Part shown: positions 1 through 7,720 of the stretch, one piece after another
Position numbering within the stretch: position 1 is the stretch's first letter
How the letters are laid out: every line of letters begins with the position of its first letter
Assembly: GCF_014269225.2 (NCBI RefSeq)
Contig: NZ_CP077097.1
Coordinates: 936,001-1,000,000, forward strand
Reading direction: 5' to 3'
Origin: Pseudomonas anuradhapurensis
GTDB lineage: Bacteria > Pseudomonadota > Gammaproteobacteria > Pseudomonadales > Pseudomonadaceae
Length of the DNA stretch: 64,000 nt
Notes under the pieces: generated by a model
What the model was told of the DNA's origin: nothing
The model's input: only the letters and a program-made list of their open reading frames with translations
Databases searched by the model: none
Position numbers and translations under genes: made by a program

Positions 1-53
1 TGCCGGCGCCGCCTCAGGGGCCGACGCTGACTGTGCAGATTCCGCGATGCTGA
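1..53 (+). CDS. Possible 3' end of an upstream gene (ABC ATPase PhnC-like?), partial
   Basis: One plus-strand frame is open from the window edge to a TGA at 51-53 and would encode a Pro/Gln-rich tail ending in Ile-Pro-Arg-Cys. It overlaps the next start codon by 7 bases, as translationally coupled ABC genes often do. Phosphonate-type loci usually place an ATPase just before the permeases, so this could be the last 16 codons of phnC. That is inference from position; the fragment is too short to recognise, and another frame also stops nearby at 28-30. Confidence 0.3.
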   Translation, partial: PAPPQGPTLTVQIPRC

Positions 54-874
54 AGGCTGACGTGCGCGACCCGGCCTTGCTGCCGAGGTTGCTGCTGGCG
101 CTGCTGGCGGTACTGCTGCTGTGGCCGGGCGTGCAACTGAGCGAACTGAACCCGGGGGTGCTGCTCCAGGCGCAGAATCGCCAGCAGATCGCCAGTTTTA
201 CCAGCGCCTTCTGGCCGCCGGCTCACACAGCAGACTTCCTGGCGCTGCTGTATGAAGCCACCTTGCAGACCCTGGCCGTGGCCACCGCCGGGATGGCGTT
301 GGCCTTGTTGCTGGCGGTCCCTGCCGGGCTGCTGGCCAGCCGGGCCTTGTCGTTGCGCGCGGCCTCGCGTGGCGGTCGTGCCGGGCTAAGGTCACGCGTG
401 CTGCGCCTGCCGGTGCGCTGGCTGCTGATATTCCTGCGCAGTGTGCCGGAAATTGTCTGGGCGTTGCTGTTCGTGCGGGCTGTCGGGCTGGGGCCGACGG
501 CCGGTGTGCTGGCTATCGCCATTACTTACAGCGGCATGCTCGGCAAGGTCTACGCGGAAATCTTCGAGTCGGTCGACCAGCGCCCGGCCCATGCGTTGTT
601 GCAAGCGGGCAGTGGCAGGTTGGCGGCGTTTCTCTACGGCATCCTGCCCAGCGCTGCGTCGGAAGTGGTGTCGTATACCGTGTATCGCTGGGAGTGTGCG
701 GTGCGGGCCTCGGTGGTGATGGGCTTCGTCGGTGCCGGTGGGTTAGGGCAGCAGATCGACCTGTCGATGCGCATGTTCGCCGGTGCGGAAGTGGCGAGCA
801 TGCTGCTGACATTCCTGGTGCTGGTGATGCTGGCTGACCTGCTCAGCCGCTTGCTGCGCTGGAGGCTGGCATGA
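47..874 (+). CDS. phnE: Phosphonate-type ABC transporter permease (PhnE family), first of two
   Basis: A 275-residue inner-membrane permease of the PhnE family, which imports phosphonates or related phosphorus compounds. Several hydrophobic segments are evident: an N-terminal Leu-rich anchor at about residues 10-30, then segments near 75-105 and 125-175. The cytoplasmic coupling loop lies around 180-215, and the family signature GFVGAGGLGQQ is near 225-235. It overlaps the following permease by four bases (ATGA), so the two are translationally coupled and probably form a heterodimeric channel. The frame is open upstream to the window edge, so a slightly earlier start is possible; ATG at 47 is the first inside the window. 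Substrate specificity cannot be read from the permease. Confidence 0.85.
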   Translation: MLKADVRDPALLPRLLLALLAVLLLWPGVQLSELNPGVLLQAQNRQQIASFTSAFWPPAHTADFLALLYEATLQTLAVATAGMALALLLAVPAGLLASRALSLRAASRGGRAGLRSRVLRLPVRWLLIFLRSVPEIVWALLFVRAVGLGPTAGVLAIAITYSGMLGKVYAEIFESVDQRPAHALLQAGSGRLAAFLYGILPSAASEVVSYTVYRWECAVRASVVMGFVGAGGLGQQIDLSMRMFAGAEVASMLLTFLVLVMLADLLSRLLRWRLA

Positions 875-1638
875 ACCGGGCGATCAACCTGCTGCTGCTC
901 GGGGCCATTATCGCCGCAGTGGTGGCCTCGTTCGCCTACCTCGAGCTGGACTGGCAGGCCCTGTTCGGCAATGGCGGGCTGGGGCAGATGGCGGAATATG
1001 CCGGGCGTTTTCTGCACCCGGACCTGTCTGCCGGGCATTTGCGCGCGGTCGCGCATGGCGCGTTGGAAACCTTGGCCATGTCTGGGTTGGGTACTTTGTT
1101 GGCCATGCTGTTGGGCCTGGTGCTGGCGTTACCCGCCGCGGGCCGCTTCGGGTGGCCGCTGCAGGGCTGTGCGCGGTTGTTGCTCAATGCCCTGCGGGCC
1201 ATTCCGGAACTGGTGTGGGCCGCGCTGACGGTACTGGCGGCCGGGCTGGGGCCCAATGCCGGTACCCTGGCCCTGGCGCTGCACACCGCCGGCGTGCTCG
1301 GGCGGCTGTTTGCCGAGGCCCTGGAGAACGCGCCGCCGGAGCCGGCGGCGGCCATCCGCCTGCAGGGTGGCAGCCAGCTGGCGGCGTTCTGCTTCGGTAC
1401 CTTGCCTAACCTGTGGCCGCAGTTGCTGGCCTACAGCTTGTACCGCTGGGAGAACAACATCCGCATGGCCAGCGTGCTGGGGTTTGTCGGCGCTGGTGGT
1501 TTGGGGCAGATGCTGTACACCACCTTGAGCCTGTTCCAGGAGGCCCAGGCCAGCACGGTGATCATGGGCATGCTGGTGCTGGTTTTGCTGGTGGATGCCT
1601 TGAGCGATGTGCTGCGTCAACGCTACGTACGCGCCTGA
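871..1638 (+). CDS. phnE: Phosphonate-type ABC transporter permease (PhnE family), second
   Basis: A 255-residue permease paralogous to its upstream neighbour. It has an N-terminal membrane anchor, an inner-membrane BPD domain with segments near residues 70-100 and 105-150, a coupling loop rich in Gly/Gln around 160-190, and the same GFVGAGGLGQ signature near 210-220. The start ATG overlaps the previous stop (ATGA). Paired PhnE genes are common when the channel is a heterodimer. It is the last gene of the transporter unit; the following intergenic space holds a REP-like palindrome. Whether the substrate is phosphonate, phosphite or another oxyanion cannot be told from sequence. Confidence 0.85.
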   Translation: MNRAINLLLLGAIIAAVVASFAYLELDWQALFGNGGLGQMAEYAGRFLHPDLSAGHLRAVAHGALETLAMSGLGTLLAMLLGLVLALPAAGRFGWPLQGCARLLLNALRAIPELVWAALTVLAAGLGPNAGTLALALHTAGVLGRLFAEALENAPPEPAAAIRLQGGSQLAAFCFGTLPNLWPQLLAYSLYRWENNIRMASVLGFVGAGGLGQMLYTTLSLFQEAQASTVIMGMLVLVLLVDALSDVLRQRYVRA

Positions 1639-1677
1639 TCGGTAGCCGGGGCTGCTCTGCAGGCTGGCGCTGTACCT

Positions 1678-1760
1678 GTAGGAGCGGATTCATCCGCGAA
1701 GCAGGCGACGCGGTGGCTGGCACCGGCTGTGCCGGTTATCGCGGCTGAATCCGCTCCTAC
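1678..1760. repeat. REP-like inverted repeat (GTAGGAGCGGATTCA type)
   Basis: The arms GTAGGAGCGGATTCA and TGAATCCGCTCCTAC face each other around a GC-rich centre. This is the typical dispersed intergenic palindrome of P. putida-group genomes. It lies between convergent genes (the phnE pair and the bestrophin-like gene) and may end transcription from both sides. Confidence 0.75.
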
Positions 1761-1821
1761 GAGGATCGCGCAAGGCCTAGGATCCCGAGCAAGGCAGATG
1801 CTTGCGTGGAGTCGGAATCGT

Positions 1822-2715
1822 TCACGCACCAACCACTTCGGCACATTGCGCTTCCCGCTGCATCGACTCCAGGTTGCGCTCGATCGTCTCGCAAATGCTG
1901 TCCATCTGGATCTGGTGCTCACTGAAGCGGAACGGGCTCTGCAAGTCCGTTCCGATCCGCTCGATCGCCAGCAGCATGAACCCCACCACCGTCGACGCCA
2001 GCGGCGTGAACCAGCCCAGCGACTCCACCAGCCCCACCGGTACGATCAGGCAGAACAGGGTGATGAACAGCCGCGGGAAATACACATAGGGGTAGGGCAG
2101 CGGGGTGTTGGCGATCCGCTCCATGCCACCCTGGGCATTGGACAGGTCTACCAGCGTCGACTCCAGCCGCGCCAGGCGAATGCTGTCCAGCCGCCCGGCC
2201 TGGTACTCCCGCGCCAGCAGGGCCGCCGAGCCGCTGAGGATGTCGTTGGCGAAATTGTTCGAGCGGTTGCGCCGTTCGAACTCTGCGGGCGGGATGAAAG
2301 CCATCAGCGCGTCCGGGCAGCTTTCGCCCTTCAAATGCGCTGCCAGGCAGTTCACATAGGCGATATGCCGGCGCAGCAGGGTGGCCTTGACCGGGTTGAG
2401 CGCGTCATCCGCGTCGTCGATCAACGTAAGTGTCTGCCGAGCGAAGCTGCGCGAACTATTGACCAGCGCCCCCCACAAGGTGCGTGCCTCCCACCAGCGG
2501 TTGTAGGCGCTGCTGTTGCGAAAACTCACCAGCACCACCAGCGCAGAACCCAGCAAGGTCAACGGGATCAGCGGCAGGGTGAACTTGCTGTTGAAGAACA
2601 GCATGAAGTCGATGGTGACCAGCACATCCCAGATCAGCAGCCAGAACAGCGACCAGCCGATGTAGCCGATGGTCTTCACGGCCAGGCGGTACTTGCGGAC
2701 GATGATGTCTTTCAC
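1822..2715 (-). CDS. Bestrophin-like membrane protein (UPF0187/YneE family)
   Basis: A 297-residue membrane protein of the bacterial bestrophin family. Two N-terminal transmembrane segments lie near residues 18-40 and 45-65. They are followed by the family hallmark FRNSSAYNRWWEAR (residues 65-78) and two later membrane segments near 210-255. Bacterial bestrophins form pentameric ion channels; those characterised are cation- or anion-selective, and the physiological role in pseudomonads is unclear. The gene stands alone, convergent with the phosphonate permeases, and its length fits the family. Ion selectivity is not predictable here. Confidence 0.85.
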   Translation of the reverse strand: MKDIIVRKYRLAVKTIGYIGWSLFWLLIWDVLVTIDFMLFFNSKFTLPLIPLTLLGSALVVLVSFRNSSAYNRWWEARTLWGALVNSSRSFARQTLTLIDDADDALNPVKATLLRRHIAYVNCLAAHLKGESCPDALMAFIPPAEFERRNRSNNFANDILSGSAALLAREYQAGRLDSIRLARLESTLVDLSNAQGGMERIANTPLPYPYVYFPRLFITLFCLIVPVGLVESLGWFTPLASTVVGFMLLAIERIGTDLQSPFRFSEHQIQMDSICETIERNLESMQREAQCAEVVGA

Positions 2716-2837
2716 GCGGGGTACCTCGAAAATGGGCAGATGCAGGATCCGACGTCGAGGTAGTGTGAAGGTTCGCTGGATGATTGTTGCAAGGGATTTT
2801 GCTTTCCTCGTTCAGCCCCATGCACTGCCACGCTGAC

Positions 2838-3326
2838 TCAGCCGGGCTGAGTCAAGACCTGTTTCATCTGCACCAACGCCACTCGCGAACCCTCCCACGC
2901 CTGCCGTTCCTCGATACCGAACGGCACGAAGCCCAGCTGTGGATAAAGCAGCAGGCCCGCGGTGTTGTGGTTGAAGCACGACACCCACACCTCCCGGGCT
3001 GCGAACTGTTGGCGGGCCAGTTCGATCATGGCCGTTACCAGGTAGCGCGCCACGCCGTGGCCGCGTGCAGCGGGGGCCACGACCACGTTGCCCAGGGCGC
3101 ATACACCGCCGTGTTCGGCCTTGTAGAAGTTGGCGAAGGCCAGCACCGTGCCGTTGCCTTCCACCACCGTGGAGCCGCTGCGTTGGGCGATGGCATCGCT
3201 CAATTGCGCGGGGGTGAGGGGATAGGTGGCTTTGGGGAACATATAGAACAGCTCGGCCGGGCTTTGCGGGAAGCGGCAGATTGCGGGGATGTCGTCGGGC
3301 CGTACCGCGCGGTGGGTCAGGTGCAT
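2838..3326 (-). CDS. GNAT-family N-acetyltransferase
   Basis: A 162-residue single-domain acetyltransferase. The acetyl-CoA pyrophosphate-binding loop is visible as APAARGHGVA (about residues 84-93), preceded by the beta-4 strand VVV. The C-terminal LGFVPFG motif, typical of GNAT folds, also occurs. The start ATG at 3326 opens with a standard beta-1 segment (HLTHRAVRPDD). The stop codon lies inside a perfect hairpin (ACTCAGCC/GGCTGAGT, about 2835-2853), which may help end transcription. The acceptor is unknown; small GNATs acetylate amines, amino acids or antibiotics, and nothing here narrows it. Confidence 0.85.
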   Translation of the reverse strand: MHLTHRAVRPDDIPAICRFPQSPAELFYMFPKATYPLTPAQLSDAIAQRSGSTVVEGNGTVLAFANFYKAEHGGVCALGNVVVAPAARGHGVARYLVTAMIELARQQFAAREVWVSCFNHNTAGLLLYPQLGFVPFGIEERQAWEGSRVALVQMKQVLTQPG

Positions 3327-3359
3327 GGCGAGTCCTTGTGTGCTGGCTGATCGGGCCTA

Positions 3360-3403
3360 TTCGCGGGTTGGGGCAGTATCGGTGTGGGCAGGTGTGCCCG
3401 CGA
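3360..3403. repeat. Degenerate REP-like palindrome
   Basis: TTCGCGGG and CCCGCGAA arms flank a shortened GC-rich centre between the GNAT gene and the GlxA regulator. It resembles a decayed copy of the CGCGGGC-type repeat seen elsewhere in the window. Low-information call. Confidence 0.4.
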
Positions 3404-3445
3404 AGCCACATTCTGCCCCACGACGGGTCAATGCTCACTGTCTGG

Positions 3446-4549
3446 CTATTTCCCCGCTTGGTTCGGGTTGGCGTTTCGCAGCAGCTCTTTGCGCAATTTG
3501 CCGGGAGACATGCCGAACAGGTTCTGGAAATGCCGAATGAAATGGGGCGCATCGGCAAAACCGCATTCAAAAGCGATTTCGCCGATATGTCGATCCGAGC
3601 TGATCAGCAGCCAGCGGCCAAACCTGAGGCGAACCTGGCGATAGAACTGGGCCGGAGTGCTACTGGTTTCAGCAACGAACAGCCGCTCAAGCTGGCGTTT
3701 ACTGGTCCCGACCAGGTTGGCGATCGCGTCGATAGCCAAAGGCTCGGTCATGTGCTTTTCCATCAGCATCACGGCTTCGTGCAGGCGCCTGTTCGAAGAG
3801 CTGGCGTAGCCCAGCGCCTTGCGCCGGTCGACGAAACTGCCAGAGCTGCTTTTCGCGACGGTCATCTGGTGCACGACCTTGCCGGCCCGATCCGGACCGC
3901 AATGCAGCCCGACAAGATGGATGGCCAACTCGATCACCGAGATACCCCCTGCGCAGGTGATGCGATCCTTGTCGATGAGGAAGTCACTGTTGCTGACAAA
4001 GCGCAATCGGGGGAACAGGCGTTTCCAGTCATCGCAATGGTAGGCATGCACGCAAGCGGTACGCCCTTCCATCAGGCCATGGCGTGCGAGCACGAAGCTG
4101 CCCGTGCACAGGCCGATCAATGGCACGCCAGCGGCAGCCGCCTGATGCAGGAATGCCGGATAAGTCTTCGGCGCTGTCTCCAGGTAGTCCAGTAACCCAC
4201 CTATCACCACGATGTAGTCGAATTGATGAGGGTCGCTGAGTTCACTGTCGATGGGTACATCCAGCCCGCAACTGGAAACAACCCTTTGCCCAGGGCTACC
4301 GAGGACATTCCATCGGCAACGTATCGGGCGGCTCTGATCGCCGGTGTCGGCAGCATGTCGCAACGCATCGGTCAGGCCCGAGAGAGACAGCAAGGGGAAA
4401 CGCGGCCATAGCACGATCCCGATAGACAACTCGGTGGCGCCGCGTCGGCTTGGCGGATGCCGTGCCTGGCCCTTGTCGAGTGCTTCCACGAGGCTTGCGC
4501 TGGAGGTGTTGGGCAGCACATCTCCGAAATGTCGCAAATGTTCAATCAT
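3446..4549 (-). CDS. GlxA-type transcriptional regulator (DJ-1/PfpI domain plus AraC HTH)
   Basis: A 367-residue regulator. Residues about 40-215 form a DJ-1/PfpI (class I glutamine amidotransferase-like) sensor domain, with the nucleophile-elbow sequence GLCTGSFVLA around Cys148. Residues about 265-360 form an AraC/XylS double helix-turn-helix (FECGFADAPHFIRHF, FGMSPGKLR). Characterised relatives in Pseudomonas (ArgR, GbdR, CdhR) sense arginine, glycine betaine or carnitine and activate nearby catabolic or uptake operons. It is transcribed divergently from the amino-acid ABC transporter/amidase operon starting at 4648, across about 100 bp, so it is the obvious candidate activator. The N-terminal 40 residues before the DJ-1 strand are unusually long; a later start is possible. 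Confidence 0.88.
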   Translation of the reverse strand: MIEHLRHFGDVLPNTSSASLVEALDKGQARHPPSRRGATELSIGIVLWPRFPLLSLSGLTDALRHAADTGDQSRPIRCRWNVLGSPGQRVVSSCGLDVPIDSELSDPHQFDYIVVIGGLLDYLETAPKTYPAFLHQAAAAGVPLIGLCTGSFVLARHGLMEGRTACVHAYHCDDWKRLFPRLRFVSNSDFLIDKDRITCAGGISVIELAIHLVGLHCGPDRAGKVVHQMTVAKSSSGSFVDRRKALGYASSSNRRLHEAVMLMEKHMTEPLAIDAIANLVGTSKRQLERLFVAETSSTPAQFYRQVRLRFGRWLLISSDRHIGEIAFECGFADAPHFIRHFQNLFGMSPGKLRKELLRNANPNQAGK

Positions 4550-4647
4550 TCCTGCAAACCATCCAACCAGTTATGCCGCTGGTCACCATACGATGAGTGC
4601 CTGCCTAACACCATGCTGTTCATAGAAAAACAATCAAGGAGCACGTG

Positions 4648-5520
4648 ATGCAGAAGCCCATTGTTCAACGGTTGGCCGGTATCTACGCGGGTTTGCTGGT
4701 ATCCATGCTGGCCTCGCTACCGGCGTCCGCACTGGAAACGGTAGAGCCGGGAAGCCTGACTATCGCCTTCACCGGGGACATGCCAGGGACCGGTTATCAA
4801 GACAGCCGGATGGTCGGCTACGACGGTGAAATCCTTCAACAAATATCCGAGAAACTGGGTTTGAAGGTCAAACCTGCCTTGATGGACTGGGCCAGCACCA
4901 TTGCCTCGGTACAAGCCAACCGCGTGGATGTCATGGCCGGCACCATGGGTTGGACCGAGCAGCGCGCGAAGATCATGACCGTGAGCGACCCGATTCACTA
5001 TTTCAAGAACGGCATCACCCAGACCGACAAGACCAACTGGAGCAGCCTCAAGGATCTGCAGGGCAAGAAAGTCGGCACCATCACCGGTTTTTCGTTCATC
5101 CCGGAGATGCGCAAGATCGAAGGGTTGCAAGTGGCGCTGTACGACACCTCGGATGCTGCGGTGCGTGATCTGCTCGCCGGGCGCATCGATGCAGTGATTG
5201 GCGACCCTCCAGTCATGCAGTACGCCATTTTCCGCAATCCACAATGGCACCTGCGCTTCAACGCATTCACCGACAACGATCCGAAGTTCCCCCTGCTGAC
5301 CGGCCTGGGGCAGGTGGTGTACGGCTTCAACAAAGAGGCCAGCCCGCAGCTGGTGGCCGCCGTCAACGAGCAGATCCAGACCCTCTGGAAAAACTGTGAA
5401 ATGCGCAAGATCGGTGCCCGCTACGGCCTGACCCAGGATGTCTGGTATGTGCCGCAAGGCAGCAACCTGAGGCTGGGTGTCGACCGCCCGGCGGACTGGC
5501 AACTGCCTGGCTGCAAGTAA
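4648..5520 (+). CDS. Periplasmic substrate-binding protein of an amino-acid-type ABC transporter
   Basis: A 290-residue SBP_bac_3 family protein. It has a clear signal peptide (basic QKPIVQR, hydrophobic core, cleavage near residue 28 after Ala-Ser-Ala). The mature part has the two-lobe architecture of polar amino-acid binding proteins (GYDGEILQQI, DVMAGTMGWTEQR, GRIDAVIGDPP). ATG at 4648 is preferred over GTG at 4645 because the AAGGAG ribosome site ends 6 bases before it. It heads an operon of binding protein, ATPase, two permeases and an amidase, divergent from the GlxA-type regulator. The ligand is unknown; the amidase suggests an amide or amidated amino-acid derivative. Confidence 0.87.
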   Translation: MQKPIVQRLAGIYAGLLVSMLASLPASALETVEPGSLTIAFTGDMPGTGYQDSRMVGYDGEILQQISEKLGLKVKPALMDWASTIASVQANRVDVMAGTMGWTEQRAKIMTVSDPIHYFKNGITQTDKTNWSSLKDLQGKKVGTITGFSFIPEMRKIEGLQVALYDTSDAAVRDLLAGRIDAVIGDPPVMQYAIFRNPQWHLRFNAFTDNDPKFPLLTGLGQVVYGFNKEASPQLVAAVNEQIQTLWKNCEMRKIGARYGLTQDVWYVPQGSNLRLGVDRPADWQLPGCK

Positions 5521-5591
5521 GCGCCTGAGCGGATGAATCGGCCACATGCCGGTTCATCGCCACACCTATAACAATAAAGAGGTTAACCAAG

Positions 5592-6380
5592 ATGTCGACC
5601 CCGTCCGAACCTGCGTTGCTGCGCGTGCATGACCTGCACAAGAGTTATGGTGATCTGGAGGTGCTCAAGGGCATCAACCTGGAGTTGAAAGCCGGGGAAA
5701 CGCTGTCGTTGATCGGCCCCAGCGGGTCGGGCAAGTCCACTTGCCTGCGCTGCATCAATTACCTGGAAAAACCCACCCGGGGCGATATCTGGCTGGGCGA
5801 CGAGCTGATCGGTCAGGTCAAGGACGGCAAGCGCATACGCCTGATGAGTGATCGGGAAATGGCCCCGCAGCGTCGCGAGATCGCGATGGTGTTCCAGCTG
5901 TTCTACCTCTGGCCACATTTGACCGTGCGCGACAACGTTGCGCTGGGGCCGATCAAGGCGCAGGGAATGCCACGCAAGCAGGCCTACGAGCTGGCTGATG
6001 CCATGCTGGAAAAGGTCCACCTGCGGCACAAGGCCGAGGTCTATCCCGAGCAGTTGTCCGGCGGCCAGCAACAGCGGGTGGCTATCGCCCGCGCGTTGGC
6101 CCAGCAACCCAAAGTCATCCTGTTCGACGAGCCGACCTCGGCACTGGACCCCGAGCTGGTGGGCGAAGTACTCGCCGTGATTCGTGAGCTGGCGCAGGAG
6201 GGCCGCACCATGATCATGGTGACCCATGAAGTGCGCTTTGCTCGGGACGTGGCGGACCGGGTGATCTTCATGGACGGTGGCCACATTGTCGAGCAAGGGC
6301 CCTCGGCGCAGGTAATCGACAGCCCGCGTCATGAGCGTACCCGCAGTTTTCTTGGGCGCATGGCCATGGAGGGCGCTTGA
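5592..6380 (+). CDS. Amino-acid-type ABC transporter ATPase (GlnQ/HisP-like)
   Basis: A 262-residue ABC ATPase of the polar amino-acid uptake family. The Walker A motif GPSGSGKS is at residues 42-49. The Q-loop FQLFYLWPHL, signature LSGGQQQR, Walker B VILFDEP and H-loop VTHE follow in order. The Q-loop reads FQLF where relatives usually have FQQF, an unusual but not disabling variation. A ribosome site precedes ATG 5592, and the stop overlaps the next gene by four bases. It energises the two permeases that follow. Confidence 0.92.
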   Translation: MSTPSEPALLRVHDLHKSYGDLEVLKGINLELKAGETLSLIGPSGSGKSTCLRCINYLEKPTRGDIWLGDELIGQVKDGKRIRLMSDREMAPQRREIAMVFQLFYLWPHLTVRDNVALGPIKAQGMPRKQAYELADAMLEKVHLRHKAEVYPEQLSGGQQQRVAIARALAQQPKVILFDEPTSALDPELVGEVLAVIRELAQEGRTMIMVTHEVRFARDVADRVIFMDGGHIVEQGPSAQVIDSPRHERTRSFLGRMAMEGA

Positions 6381-7036
6381 TGGCGAACGTCGAGGTGTTT
6401 CTCGGGCTGTTGCCCCTGTTGCTCAAAGGCGCGCTCACCGCTCTGGAAATCGCACTATGCACCTTGCTGCTGGCGAGCGCCGGCGGCGTGGTATTGGCTG
6501 TGTTGCTGACGTTCAGTCGGTCACGGCTGTTGCATGGGGTGATTGGCTGCTTCATCGAGTGGATGCGCAATGTGCCGGCGCTGGCGCATCTGTTCCTGAT
6601 CTATTTCGGTCTCTCCTACCTTGGCATCAACCTGCCCGCATGGCTGGCCGCCATCGTTGGCCTGAGCCTGGTCGGCAGTGCGGTGTTGGCCGATATCTTC
6701 CGTAGCGGCTTGCAGTCGCTGCATGTCGGCCAGCATGAAGCCGGGTTGGCTGTCGGCCTGAGCCGGATGCAGATTCTGCGGTGCATTTTGTTGCCCCAGG
6801 CCCTGCGCGTGACCTTGCCAGCGTTCGCCAACTACGTCACCCAATTGATCAAGGACACCTCCATCGCCTCGGCCATCGCCGTGCCGGAGATCATGTTCCT
6901 GGCGCGCAATCTGGTGACCTCAACCTTCCAGACGTCACTGATCTACCTGGCGGTGATGTGCATCTACGCGGCGATGATCCTGCCGATCGGTGTGGGATTC
7001 ATTCGCCTCGAACGTCATTTGGGGAGCGCGCGATGA
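6377..7036 (+). CDS. Amino-acid ABC transporter permease (HisM/GlnP-like), subunit 1
   Basis: A 219-residue inner-membrane permease of the His/Glu/Gln/Arg family. Five or so hydrophobic helices are visible, starting with the N-terminal segment near residues 10-35. The pattern EWMRNVPALAHLFLIYFGL is near 55-73. The EAA coupling loop (GLSRMQILRCILLPQALR) is near 125-145. The start overlaps the ATPase stop and its own stop overlaps the next permease start (ATGA), so the transporter is tightly coupled. It presumably pairs with the following permease as a heterodimer. Confidence 0.9.
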   Translation: MMANVEVFLGLLPLLLKGALTALEIALCTLLLASAGGVVLAVLLTFSRSRLLHGVIGCFIEWMRNVPALAHLFLIYFGLSYLGINLPAWLAAIVGLSLVGSAVLADIFRSGLQSLHVGQHEAGLAVGLSRMQILRCILLPQALRVTLPAFANYVTQLIKDTSIASAIAVPEIMFLARNLVTSTFQTSLIYLAVMCIYAAMILPIGVGFIRLERHLGSAR

Positions 7037-7716
7037 TCGGTTTCTTCCAGCAATACCCGGAGTACTGGAGCGACTGGAGCGTTCGCCTGTTGCTCGGTGC
7101 ACGGATCACTGCCGAACTGTCGCTGATCGGGTTCGCCCTGGCGGTCGTGCTGGGCGCGTTGCTGGTCTGGGCGCTGAGAAGCCCCAACCGCATCCTCAAG
7201 CGCCTGGCAGCGTTGTTCATCCAGAGCATGCGGGCAGTACCGCTTCTGGCGTTGCTGCTGGCCCTGTATTTCGCACTGCCCAGCCTGGGGTTGACCTTGT
7301 CCGGCTATTGGGCAGGGGCCATCGGCCTGGGTTTGCAGGGTGCCGCGTACGTTGCGGAAATCCTCCGTGGCGGCCTGGATTCGCTGCATCGCGGCCAGCG
7401 CGAAGCCGCTATCGCAATCGGCCTGACGCCGCTGAAAGCGTTTACCGCGGTCATCCTGCCGCAAGTGTTTCGGGTCATCTTGCCGCCCCTGCTCAATGCC
7501 TACGTGTCGATCCTCAAGGACAGCTCGTTGTGCGCCCTGATTGCCACCGATGAATTGATGCTGGCAGCGCGGGCCATCGCTTCGGAAACCTTCCTGCCAA
7601 TGCATGTCTTCCTGCTGGTTGGGCTGTTCTATTTCGTTATCGCCTTCCCTCTTTCAATGCTGTCGCGGGTGCTTGAAAAGCACGTTTCACGCGGCCGCAA
7701 AACCGTGCGAGGTTGA
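7033..7716 (+). CDS. Amino-acid ABC transporter permease, subunit 2
   Basis: A 227-residue permease homologous to its neighbour, with the motif QSMRAVPLLALLLALYF near residues 63-79 and the coupling loop GLTPLKAFTAVILPQVFR near 131-150. A longer frame opens at 6781, but ATG 7033 is the start: it overlaps the previous stop as ATGA, and the protein begins with the usual periplasmic/helix-1 sequence. It completes the importer (one binding protein, one ATPase, two permeases). The amidase begins only four bases after its stop. Confidence 0.9.
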   Translation: MIGFFQQYPEYWSDWSVRLLLGARITAELSLIGFALAVVLGALLVWALRSPNRILKRLAALFIQSMRAVPLLALLLALYFALPSLGLTLSGYWAGAIGLGLQGAAYVAEILRGGLDSLHRGQREAAIAIGLTPLKAFTAVILPQVFRVILPPLLNAYVSILKDSSLCALIATDELMLAARAIASETFLPMHVFLLVGLFYFVIAFPLSMLSRVLEKHVSRGRKTVRG

Positions 7717-7720
7717 ACCT

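Noticed and set aside
4645..4647. GTG start for the first ABC binding protein
   Set aside because: The next codon, ATG 4648, is better spaced from AAGGAG.
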